From assembly GCA_025800435.1 (NCBI GenBank), contig JAOXRV010000156.1, positions 1 to 6,377 of the forward strand: a DNA stretch of 6,377 nucleotides, given 5' to 3'. The DNA is from Cellvibrionaceae bacterium. Its GTDB lineage: Bacteria; Pseudomonadota; Gammaproteobacteria; Pseudomonadales; Cellvibrionaceae. Below, piece by piece: positions 1-5,500 of this stretch. The position numbers and the translations under genes were made by a program. Below the pieces are notes generated by a model that was not told the DNA's origin, searched no databases, and saw nothing but the letters and a program-made list of their open reading frames with translations. Position 1 is the stretch's first letter. Each line of letters starts with the position of its first letter.

Positions 1-96
1 GGAGTCGCTCAGGGAAATATTGACACTTTCGGCGCCAACCCCCAAAGACATCAGAAGCAGTAGAGGGGTGAATATTCCTAACAGTGATTTGTTCAT
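1..96 (-). CDS. N-terminus of an exported protein of unknown function (partial)
   Basis: Reading the minus strand from an ATG at 96-94 gives 32 open codons up to the window edge, so the rest of the gene lies outside. The peptide begins MNKSLLGIFTPLLLLMSLGV and continues GAESVNISLSDS. It has one lysine, then a leucine-rich hydrophobic core, then a plausible signal peptidase I site after VGA. That is a typical Sec signal peptide, so the product is probably periplasmic, outer-membrane or secreted. There is no cysteine, so it is not a lipoprotein. The ribosome site is weak: only GGA sits just before the ATG. The gene is divergent from the oxoprolinase operon. Nothing of the mature domain is visible beyond about ten residues, so no function can be given. 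It was called from the signal-peptide pattern and open frame alone. Confidence 0.6.
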   Translation of the reverse strand, partial: MNKSLLGIFTPLLLLMSLGVGAESVNISLSDS

Positions 97-323
97 ATTC
101 CGGCTTTTGTACAATGTGACAAGAAGCCGCTATTGCAGCACCCAAGGGGTGAGTCGGGTATAGGTATACGGAATGAAAGATTGACCCTCTATATCAGCCA
201 AATCTCGTAGATAAAGCGCCCCAGCACTGATAAACTTTTTTTATCACCAAAGAAAAACACCCGCCATTAGACAAAAACAGCCCACAAAGCCACACTGAGC
301 CACCTTAAATAAGGAAGCCCACC
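97..323. other. Divergent intergenic region upstream of the oxoprolinase operon
   Basis: This 227-bp AT-richer stretch separates the minus-strand exported protein from the plus-strand operon and should contain both promoters. Visible structure: CACCC-AAG-GGGTG at 139-151, GTATA-GG-TATAC at 158-169, TGATAAA-N5-TTTATCA at 228-246, and CCTTA-AA-TAAGG at 303-314 over the ribosome site of the first operon gene. A TTGACC at 181-186 resembles a -35 box but has no convincing -10 at 16-18 bp; the best 18-bp candidate is TCGTAG. No tRNA, small RNA or confident sigma-70 promoter could be identified. Confidence 0.6.
228..246. promoter_or_regulatory. Candidate operator, perfect 7-bp inverted repeat
   Basis: TGATAAA and TTTATCA are exact reverse complements separated by five bases (CTTTT), about 80 bp before the first operon start codon. 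The spacing and AT-rich dyad suit a dimeric transcription factor site. I cannot assign it to a regulator family, and no regulator gene is visible in the window. A weak intrinsic terminator is unlikely because the stem is almost all A/T. Confidence 0.3.
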
Positions 324-1100
324 ATGACCCCCGAACAATTGCGCAGCCAAATCCGCAGCGGCCAGCACACTGGCAATACCTCCGGCCTTTGCCCGGGCTT
401 TGTCCAGTGTAATGTGGCTATCCTGCCCGCCGACTGGGCCTTTGAGTTTTTGCAGTTCTGCCAGCTCAACCCCAAGCCCTGCCCGCTGGTGGCCATGGCC
501 GCCAGCCCCGGCCAAACCGATATGCCCAGCATTGGCCAGGGTTTTGATATCCGCAGCGATGTGCCCAGCTACCGCATTTTTAAAGACGGCCAGCTTGAAC
601 AAGAGGTGGGGGATATCCGCGAGTTTTGGCGCGACGATCTGGTGACCTTTTTACTGGGCTGCTCCTTCTCTTTTGAAGAGGCCCTGATCGCCGATGGCCT
701 GGAGGTGCGCAATATCAGCCAGGGCCGCAATGTGCCCATGTACCGCAGCAATATTGCCTGTAACAGCGCCGGGCGCTTTAGCGGCGATATGGTGGTCAGC
801 ATGCGCCCTTTTAAAGCCGCCGATGCGATTCGCGCGGTGCAAATTTGCAGCCGCTTTCCCAGCGTGCACGGCGCCCCGGTGCACCTGGGTAACCCGAGCC
901 TGATCGGCATTAGCGACATCAATAAGCCCGACTACGGCGATGCGGTGGATATACACGCTGACGAGATTCCCCTATTTTGGGCCTGCGGCGTGACCCCACA
1001 GGTGGCCCTGGAACAGGCCAAGCCGCCCCTGTGTATTACCCATAGCCCCGGCGCCATGGTGGTGACCGACCTGCCCAATAGCCGCCTGGCGATAATGTAA
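324..1100 (+). CDS. DUF1445-family putative hydro-lyase / D-glutamate cyclase domain protein (YcsI-like)
   Basis: The 258-residue protein matches the DUF1445 family (YcsI-like; Pfam name D-glutamate cyclase) over its whole length. Landmarks are GLCPGFVQCN near residues 21-30, MYRSNIACNSAGRFSGDMVV at 139-158 followed by SMRP, GAPVHLGNPSLIGI at 183-196, LFWACGVTPQ at 217-226 and THSPGAMVVTD at 239-249. There is no signal peptide, so it is cytosolic. The start at 324 is supported by AAGGA at 312-316, seven bases upstream. In mammals this domain is one half of DGLUCY, which cyclises D-glutamate to 5-oxo-D-proline; bacterial single-domain members are usually labelled putative hydro-lyases. It is the first gene of the operon and lies 11 bp before pxpA, which supports a role in 5-oxoproline/glutamate metabolism. 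The family assignment is firm. The exact reaction of this copy is inferred. Confidence 0.92.
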   Translation: MTPEQLRSQIRSGQHTGNTSGLCPGFVQCNVAILPADWAFEFLQFCQLNPKPCPLVAMAASPGQTDMPSIGQGFDIRSDVPSYRIFKDGQLEQEVGDIREFWRDDLVTFLLGCSFSFEEALIADGLEVRNISQGRNVPMYRSNIACNSAGRFSGDMVVSMRPFKAADAIRAVQICSRFPSVHGAPVHLGNPSLIGISDINKPDYGDAVDIHADEIPLFWACGVTPQVALEQAKPPLCITHSPGAMVVTDLPNSRLAIM

Positions 1101-1101
1101 C

Positions 1102-1105
1102 GGAG
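1102..1105 (+). promoter_or_regulatory. Ribosome binding site of pxpA
   Basis: GGAG lies in the 11-bp gap after the DUF1445 stop codon, six bases before the pxpA ATG. It fixes the start at 1112. Confidence 0.7.
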
Positions 1106-1111
1106 ACGACC

Positions 1112-1843
1112 ATGAGCCTATTACTGAACTGTGACCTGGGCGAAAGCTACGGCAACTGGACCATGGGCATGGACACCGAGGTAATGCCCCATATCGACCA
1201 GGCCAATATCGCCTGTGGCTTTCACGGCGGCGACCCGCTGACCATGCAAAAAACCCTGGCCCTGGCCAAGCAGCACGGTGTTAGCGTGGGCGCCCACCCG
1301 GCCTACCCAGACCTGGTTGGCTTTGGCCGGCGCAGCATGAAAATAAGCGGGGCCGAGTTGGCCGCCCTGCTCAGCTACCAGATCAGCGCCATTGAAGGCA
1401 TGGCCGCCTGCCAAGGTTTAAGTGTGGATTATGTAAAACCCCACGGCGCCCTCTACAACGATATGATGGCCGACGCGGACATTCGCCAAACGATTCTACA
1501 AACCATTGCCGCCCACCACCGACCGATCAAATTAATGCTGCAGGCCACCCCCAAGGTGGACGAGCACCGGCGCGAAGCCCAAACCGCTGGGGTGCAGGTT
1601 TTATTTGAAGCCTTTGCCGATCGCTGTTACGACGACGACGGCCGCCTGCTGGCGCGCAGCAAAGCCGGCGCCGTGCACAAGCGCGATAAAATGTTGGCCC
1701 AGGTAAAGCAGTTGGCCAGCGAAGGCACGGTGACCAGCGTTAGCGGCCACATCCTAAAGATTGCCGCAGATACCCTGTGTGTGCACGGCGATAATGCCGA
1801 GGGCGTGGCCGCCATTGCCGCCATCCGCGAGGCCATTAGCTAA
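1112..1843 (+). CDS. pxpA: 5-oxoprolinase subunit A (LamB/YcsF family)
   Basis: The 243-residue protein is a full-length member of the LamB/YcsF family. Conserved blocks are DLGE at residues 8-11, CGFHGGDP at 35-42, GAHPAYPD at 60-67 followed by GFGRR, VKPHGALY at 108-115, EAFADR at 166-171 with the DGRLLARSKAGA stretch after it, and CVHGD at 223-227. PxpA works with PxpB and PxpC as a cytosolic ATP-dependent 5-oxoprolinase that opens 5-oxo-L-proline (pyroglutamate) to L-glutamate, disposing of spontaneously formed pyroglutamate. The invariant acidic and histidine motifs are all present, so it should be active. Its stop codon overlaps a downstream ATG (TAATG). The last roughly 15 codons are duplicated just downstream, so the junction with pxpB has been rearranged, but this copy of pxpA is intact. 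Confidence 0.97.
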   Translation: MSLLLNCDLGESYGNWTMGMDTEVMPHIDQANIACGFHGGDPLTMQKTLALAKQHGVSVGAHPAYPDLVGFGRRSMKISGAELAALLSYQISAIEGMAACQGLSVDYVKPHGALYNDMMADADIRQTILQTIAAHHRPIKLMLQATPKVDEHRREAQTAGVQVLFEAFADRCYDDDGRLLARSKAGAVHKRDKMLAQVKQLASEGTVTSVSGHILKIAADTLCVHGDNAEGVAAIAAIREAIS

Positions 1844-1886
1844 TGAGCAACTACCGCATTGAAGTGGCCGGCGACAGCGCCCTGGT
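1796..1886 (+). repeat. Tandem duplication across the pxpA/pxpB junction, copy 1
   Basis: This unit covers the last codons of pxpA, the TAATG overlap and about 14 codons that match the start of pxpB. Positions 1814-1886 align without gaps to 1906-1978 at an offset of 92 bases, with four mismatches that I can count (1820/1912, 1849/1941, 1882/1974, 1885/1977). Left of 1814 the match is weaker. It still reads in the same codon frame (EGVAA here, KSVAPS in copy 2) if one codon is inserted, so the unit probably starts near 1796. Confidence 0.85.
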
Positions 1887-1935
1887 CAAGAGCGTAGCCC
1901 CATCTATTGCCACCATCCGCGAGGCCATTAGCTAA
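1843..1935 (+). pseudogene. 30-codon chimeric mini-ORF: PxpB start joined to PxpA tail
   Basis: The first ATG after pxpA (overlapping its stop as TAATG) opens a frame of 30 codons. It starts MSNYRIEVAGDSAL, nearly identical to the true PxpB start MSDYRIEVAGDSAL, and then runs into KSVAPSIATIREAIS, which resembles the PxpA C-terminus EGVAAIAAIREAIS. Its stop TAA overlaps the real pxpB ATG, again as TAATG. The product lacks any PxpB domain, so it is best read as a remnant made by duplication. Because it keeps both stop/start overlaps, ribosomes ending pxpA could be handed on through it to pxpB. It could be a translated leader peptide or simply untranslated debris; the sequence cannot decide. 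Confidence 0.5.
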
Positions 1936-1978
1936 TGAGCGACTACCGCATTGAAGTGGCCGGCGACAGCGCCTTGAT
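1887..1978 (+). repeat. Tandem duplication across the pxpA/pxpB junction, copy 2
   Basis: This is the second unit. It begins with a diverged PxpA-tail sequence (1887-1905), then matches copy 1 closely from 1906, and carries the TAATG and the true start of pxpB at 1935. The offset of 92 bases is not a multiple of three, so the two pxpB starts are in different frames and only this one continues into the full subunit. Confidence 0.85.
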
Positions 1979-2645
1979 TGTCTATTTGGGCGAGCAGACC
2001 AAGCCGGAAATCTCCGCCAAGGTGCAAGCCCTGGCTTCTGGCCTCGCGCCATTTATGGGCGCCGAACTGGTGGATATGGTGCCCTCTTACGCCTCCCTGT
2101 TAGTGATTTTTAACCCCTTGCTCTGCGACCACCTGTGGCTGCGCGCTCAAGTGAGAGAGCAAATGCAACAGGCCGCCAGTGGCAGTGACAAACAAGGCGG
2201 TAAGTTGGTGGAGCTGCCCGCCTATTACAGCGAGGAATCGGGCCCTGATTTGGCCCCGCTGGCAAAGAATGCCGGGCTCAGTACCGAGCAAGTCATCGCC
2301 CTGCACAGCGGCGAGGAGTTTCGGGTTTACGCCATTGGTTTTGCCCCGGGCTTTGCCTATTTGGGCCAGGTCGATGAACGTATTGCCGCACCGCGCTTAG
2401 CCACCCCGCGCCAAAAAGTACCCAAGGGCGCGGTCGCCATTGCCGACCGCCAAACCGCCGTCTACCCGGCCCAATCACCCGGTGGCTGGAATTTAATTGG
2501 GCTGTGCCCAACGCCGATGTTTAACCCCAGCAGCGAGCCCCATATGCCAGTAGCGGTAGGCGACCGGGTGCGCTTTAAGCCGATTGGGCGAGAAGAATTT
2601 TTTGCCCTGGGTGGCGAACTGCCTAGCTTCGAGGTGAGCCAATGA
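1935..2645 (+). CDS. pxpB: 5-oxoprolinase subunit B
   Basis: The 236-residue protein is a full-length PxpB (KipI-like, the N-terminal half of an allophanate hydrolase subunit 1-type protein). Diagnostic blocks are VYAIGFAPGFAYLG at residues 131-144, PRLATPRQKVPKGAVAIADR at 153-172, TAVYP at 174-178, SPGGWNLIG at 181-189 and GDRVRF at 209-214. It is cytosolic and pairs with PxpC to bind and phosphorylate or ring-open 5-oxoproline together with PxpA. I chose the start at 1935 because the earlier ATG at 1843, which looks like the same N-terminus, is out of frame and stops at 1935. The SD is poor (GAGG at 1921-1924, ten bases away), so translation probably depends on coupling through the TAATG overlap. 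It ends in an ATGA overlap with pxpC. Confidence 0.96.
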   Translation: MSDYRIEVAGDSALIVYLGEQTKPEISAKVQALASGLAPFMGAELVDMVPSYASLLVIFNPLLCDHLWLRAQVREQMQQAASGSDKQGGKLVELPAYYSEESGPDLAPLAKNAGLSTEQVIALHSGEEFRVYAIGFAPGFAYLGQVDERIAAPRLATPRQKVPKGAVAIADRQTAVYPAQSPGGWNLIGLCPTPMFNPSSEPHMPVAVGDRVRFKPIGREEFFALGGELPSFEVSQ

Positions 2646-2660
2646 AAAGCGAGCCAATGA
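2631..2660 (+). repeat. SD site and 10-bp micro-duplication at the pxpB/pxpC junction
   Basis: GAGCCAATGA is not exact at the left copy by one frame of reading: TGAGCCAATGA ends at 2645 and CGAGCCAATGA ends at 2660, so the shared 10-mer GAGCCAATGA recurs with a 15-bp period. Each copy carries an in-frame ATG for pxpC (2642 and 2657). The SD-like GAGGTGA at 2631-2637 is four bases before the first ATG and too far from the second, so 2642 is preferred. Confidence 0.6.
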
Positions 2661-3595
2661 GCAGCCTAAACGTCATTGCCCCAGGTATTTTAAGCCTGCT
2701 CACCGACGCCGGCCGCCTGGGCCAGCAGCAAATTGGCCTGACCAATGGCGGCCCACTGGACCCCTTTGCCTTCGAGTGGGCCAACCGCCTGTGCCACAAC
2801 CCCAGCAATACCACCGCCATTGAAGTAACGATTGGCGGGCTGGTGTTAAGCGCCGCAGCGGATACCCAAATCGCCCTGACCGGCGCCGAGCTGCCCCTGA
2901 GCGTCAACGGCCAAGCCCAGCCGATGTGGCAAACCATTAATATTGCAGCGGGCGATAAAATTCAGCTGGGCTACGCCGGTGAAAACGGCAGCCGGGCCTA
3001 CCTGGCCATTGCCGGCGGCTTTGCGATTGCGCCGCAGTTTGGCAGCACCGCCACAGTGGTGCGCGAAGGCATTGGCGGGCTCGATGGCCGCGCCCTGCAA
3101 AAAGGCGATAAGTTGCCAATTGGCACACAAACGCCGGGCAAGCTATTGCGACTGCCCCCGCAAGCACGCCCACACTATGCCAAGGCGGTAAACCTGCGGG
3201 TGGTTGTGGGCTACCAACAGCAATATTTTAGCGCTGCGGCCAAGGCCCGTTTTTTTCACAGCGAGTATCAAGTCAGCGAGCGCTGTGACCGCATGGGCTA
3301 CCGCCTAGAGGGCCCATCGGTCAGCGCCACGATTGACGGTATTTTATCCGAGGGTATTTGCTTGGGCGCAATTCAGGTGCCCGCCGATGGCCAGCCGATT
3401 GTATTGCTTAACGACCGCCAAACCATCGGCGGCTACCCCAAGCTGGGCTCGGTACTATCGCTGGATATTCCGGCCCTGGCCCAACTTGGCCCCGGTGGCA
3501 AGGTGCGCTTTAGCGAGATCGATATCGACAGCGCCCACCATTTATTACTGCTTGAGCAACGCCGCCAAGACCAGCTCCGGGCGGAGGAAGTCTAA
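2642..3595 (+). CDS. pxpC: 5-oxoprolinase subunit C (biotin-dependent carboxyltransferase-like family)
   Basis: The 317-residue protein is a full-length PxpC (formerly YbgK/KipA-like, allophanate hydrolase subunit 2 fold). Motifs are a TDAGRLGQQQIGLTNGGPLD block at residues 21-40 running into PFAFEWANRLCHNP, EVTIGG at 61-66, SRAYLAIAGGF at 117-127, STATVVREGIGGLDGRAL at 135-152, SERCDRMGYRLEGP in the middle of the C-terminal half, and LNDRQTIGGYPKLGSV near the end. It forms the PxpBC part of cytosolic ATP-dependent 5-oxoprolinase. It overlaps pxpB by ATGA and the next gene by TAATG, which argues for stoichiometric, coupled translation. An in-frame ATG five codons downstream (2657) is an alternative start with no good ribosome site. 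Confidence 0.96.
   Translation: MKSEPMSSLNVIAPGILSLLTDAGRLGQQQIGLTNGGPLDPFAFEWANRLCHNPSNTTAIEVTIGGLVLSAAADTQIALTGAELPLSVNGQAQPMWQTINIAAGDKIQLGYAGENGSRAYLAIAGGFAIAPQFGSTATVVREGIGGLDGRALQKGDKLPIGTQTPGKLLRLPPQARPHYAKAVNLRVVVGYQQQYFSAAAKARFFHSEYQVSERCDRMGYRLEGPSVSATIDGILSEGICLGAIQVPADGQPIVLLNDRQTIGGYPKLGSVLSLDIPALAQLGPGGKVRFSEIDIDSAHHLLLLEQRRQDQLRAEEV
3583..3588 (+). promoter_or_regulatory. Strong ribosome binding site of the DUF4392 gene
   Basis: GGAGGA lies inside the last codons of pxpC, six bases before the ATG at 3595. It is the best SD in the window, so this gene should be translated efficiently on its own as well as by coupling. Confidence 0.75.
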
Positions 3596-4440
3596 TGAGC
3601 GAGCTACTTCAGCTAAGCAAAACCATTGAAAATTTATTGGTGCAGCGCAATTTGCGCGGCATGGCCCAGGTGCAGCCCGCGCTTGCGCCCGGCTACTGTT
3701 TGCGTGCCGCCGAGCTGATGCAACAGGCCTGCAGCGCCGGCGCCACGGTATTAATTGGCACCGGCTTTCCGGTGGGCGATACCTTTGAAACCGATGGCCC
3801 ACCGGGGGCCATCTCGCTTTACCGGGCTTTGGCGGCCTCGGGCGCCAAGCCGATTATTTGCTGCGGCGCCCCGCTGTCAAAAGCACTGGCCGCCGAATAC
3901 ACAGTGCACGAACTGCCCATTGGCGAGCAGGGCCTAGCCCAAGCCCAGGCCCTGCTGGCACAAACTGCGCCGGGCCTGGTGATCTCGATCGAGCGTCCGG
4001 GCCGGGCTGCGGACGGCGGCTATTACAATATGCGCGGCGAATCCATCAGCCCGCGCAGCGCCTGTTTTGACGATATTATGGAGCAGTGCAACTGCCCCAC
4101 CCTGGCCATTGGCGATGGCGGCAACGAGATTGGTATGGGCAAGGTGGCGGCGGCCTTAACTGAACTGAATATCGTGCCGGCGGTCACTAGTTGCGATGAG
4201 TTAATTGTGGCCGATGTCTCCAACTGGGGCGGCCACGCCCTGGTGGCCATGCTGGGTAAGCTGCGCGGCCAAGACCTGCTGGCGGGCATTGACAATATGG
4301 CGATACTGCAATATTTGAGTGAGCAAGGCAGTGTCGACGGCGTCACCCGGGAAAATACTCTGACCGAAGACAGCTTGGCCGCAGCAGAGGGCGCAAAGCT
4401 GCTCTATGATTTAAGAACACTGTGCGGCTTTGCCCCCTAA
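3595..4440 (+). CDS. DUF4392-family D-glutamate cyclase-like protein
   Basis: The 281-residue protein matches the DUF4392 family (D-glutamate cyclase-like, C-terminal). Conserved glycine-rich and acidic blocks are GTGFPVGDTFETDGPPGA at residues 55-72, SIERPGRAADGGYYNMRG at 131-148, AIGDGGNEIGMGK at 171-183, VADVSNWGG at 205-213 and DGVTRENTLTEDS at 248-260. It has no signal peptide or membrane segment, so it is cytosolic. In mammalian DGLUCY this domain is fused C-terminally to a DUF1445-type domain, and the whole converts D-glutamate to 5-oxo-D-proline. Here the two parts are separate genes at opposite ends of the operon around pxpABC. It may act with the first gene as a two-subunit cyclase, or carry a different step such as isomerisation. 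Family membership is firm from the motifs. The reaction is inferred from the eukaryotic fusion and the operon. Confidence 0.88.
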   Translation: MSELLQLSKTIENLLVQRNLRGMAQVQPALAPGYCLRAAELMQQACSAGATVLIGTGFPVGDTFETDGPPGAISLYRALAASGAKPIICCGAPLSKALAAEYTVHELPIGEQGLAQAQALLAQTAPGLVISIERPGRAADGGYYNMRGESISPRSACFDDIMEQCNCPTLAIGDGGNEIGMGKVAAALTELNIVPAVTSCDELIVADVSNWGGHALVAMLGKLRGQDLLAGIDNMAILQYLSEQGSVDGVTRENTLTEDSLAAAEGAKLLYDLRTLCGFAP

Positions 4441-4472
4441 ACCTGAGCTGGCCGCGAACAAAGGGATTCACC

Positions 4473-5330
4473 ATGGTCAGATTCAGCCTGTTAGTGGCAC
4501 TGCTGGTTTGCGCCCAGTGCCACGCCGCCTCGCCGGTGTGGAAGGTTAGCAAAAACGGCAACCACTTTTATTTGGGCGGCACCATTCACCTACTCGCCGC
4601 CAACGATTACCCGCTGCCCGCCGCCTTTGAGCAGGCCTATGGCGAGGCCAGCGAAGTCATTTTAGAAACCGATTTACGCGACACCAAGCGCTCGGATTTT
4701 CAAACCCAATTGCTGCGCCACTTAATGTATCCACCGGGGCAGACCCTGCGCGATAAGCTGCGCCCCGACACCTTTGCCCGGCTGGATAATTTTATGGCCA
4801 GCCGCGGCGTGCCCACCAGGCAGATTATTCGCTTTAAAGCGGGTATGGCGATTATGACCTTGACCGTTATCGAGTTAAAACGCCACGGCCTGGCCACCGA
4901 GGGGGTCGACAGCTATTACATGAACAAGGCCGCCGCCGACAATAAACCCCTGGGCGAGCTGGAGCGGCTAGGCGAGCAAATGGTGTTTATCGCCAATATG
5001 GGGGTGGGCCAAGAAGACGAGATTATTCGTCACACCCTGGATGACCTGGAAGAAATTCCCACCATGATGCGAGATTTGAAAGCCGCCTGGCGCAAGGGCG
5101 ATGGCCCGGCGCTGGAGAAACTGGGCATCGACGAATGGCGCCGGGATTACCCAAAGGTTTATAACAGCCTCCTGGTCGAGCGCAATAATAACTGGATGGA
5201 ACACCTGGATGAGTTTGCCGCCGACCCCGACGTTGAGCTGGTATTGGTGGGCGCCCTGCACCTAGTGGGCGAGGACGGCCTACTTAAAAAGCTGCGCGCC
5301 AAGGGTTACCAGCTGCAACAACTGCCTTGA
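4473..5330 (+). CDS. Exported TraB/GumN-family protein
   Basis: From ATG 4473 the protein has 285 residues. The first 18 or so form a Sec signal peptide (MVRFSLLVALLVCAQCHA, cleavage likely after HA), so it is periplasmic or secreted. TraB/GumN family marks are FYLGGTIHLL at residues 32-41, EVILETDL at 61-68, EGVDSYY at 143-149, LERLGEQ at 163-169, VERNNNWMEHL at 235-245 and LVGALHLVGEDGL at 258-270. The two GxxH motifs and the conserved glutamate are the features shared with Tiki-type metalloproteases, so a metal-dependent hydrolase is plausible but unproven for bacterial members. AAGGGA at 4461-4466 supports this start; an upstream in-frame GTG at 4422 would bury the signal peptide. It begins 32 bp after the DUF4392 gene with no terminator between them, so it may share the transcript, although its location suggests a different function. 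Confidence 0.88.
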   Translation: MVRFSLLVALLVCAQCHAASPVWKVSKNGNHFYLGGTIHLLAANDYPLPAAFEQAYGEASEVILETDLRDTKRSDFQTQLLRHLMYPPGQTLRDKLRPDTFARLDNFMASRGVPTRQIIRFKAGMAIMTLTVIELKRHGLATEGVDSYYMNKAAADNKPLGELERLGEQMVFIANMGVGQEDEIIRHTLDDLEEIPTMMRDLKAAWRKGDGPALEKLGIDEWRRDYPKVYNSLLVERNNNWMEHLDEFAADPDVELVLVGALHLVGEDGLLKKLRAKGYQLQQLP

Positions 5331-5383
5331 CACTGCCGCGCCTTTGGATACATTGTCGACGGCGAGGTAAAATATCGCAAACC
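5331..5383. other. Spacer after the TraB/GumN gene
   Basis: There is no ORF and no GC-rich hairpin followed by a T-run here, so no intrinsic terminator for the upstream genes is visible. The only strong fold is the palindrome that starts at 5384. Confidence 0.5.
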
Positions 5384-5440
5384 CTAGGGCACCTCTGAAT
5401 AACTCGATGATGCTCAGCGAGATATTCAGAGGTGTCCTAG
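5384..5440. mobile_element. 57-nt near-perfect palindrome, MITE-like element with IS5-type ends
   Basis: Both arms pair along almost the whole length: 18 positions from CTAGGGCACCTCTGAATA on the left with TATTCAGAGGTGTCCTAG on the right (one G-T wobble at 5389/5435), an A-A mismatch, four more pairs (CTCG/CGAG), an A-G mismatch, three more pairs and a TGC loop. The outermost CTAG is present on both sides. It could be a target duplication of the YTAR type used by IS5-family elements, or simply the end of the palindrome. The left 19 bases recur exactly at 6273-6291, which shows that this is a dispersed repeat end rather than a private hairpin. In RNA it would form a strong stem that could slow read-through or protect the upstream mRNA. 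It has no T-run and no coding capacity. Confidence 0.7.
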
Positions 5441-5472
5441 CAACAAATCATAGCTTTGTCATACGCCGGCCC

Positions 5473-5478
5473 TATAAT
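5473..5478 (+). promoter_or_regulatory. Candidate sigma-70 -10 box of the S1/P1 nuclease gene
   Basis: TATAAT is a perfect -10 consensus 22 bases before the ATG at 5501, implying a leader of about 15-25 nt. The -35 region is weak: TAGCTT at 5451-5456 with a 16-bp gap, starting 11 bases after the palindrome. There is no extended -10 TG. Confidence 0.55.
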
Positions 5479-5500
5479 AGGCCGTCTTTTGTTTTAGCGG

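Noticed and set aside
267..602. Minus-strand open frames overlapping the DUF1445 gene and others across the operon
   Set aside because: They are low-complexity, alanine/glycine-rich or arginine-rich antisense shadows of well-supported plus-strand family members.
4422..4472. GTG start at 4422 that would extend the TraB/GumN protein by 17 residues
   Set aside because: It would place a polar stretch ahead of a clean signal peptide and has no SD, while ATG 4473 has AAGGGA at six bases.
4473..4530. Possible lipobox around the two cysteines of the TraB/GumN signal peptide
   Set aside because: The residues before the cysteines (LLV and CAQ) do not fit the usual small residue at -1 of a lipobox; a signal peptidase I site after HA fits better.
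5384..5440. Palindrome as a classical rho-independent terminator
   Set aside because: No T-run follows the stem, and the left arm recurs elsewhere as a repeat end.
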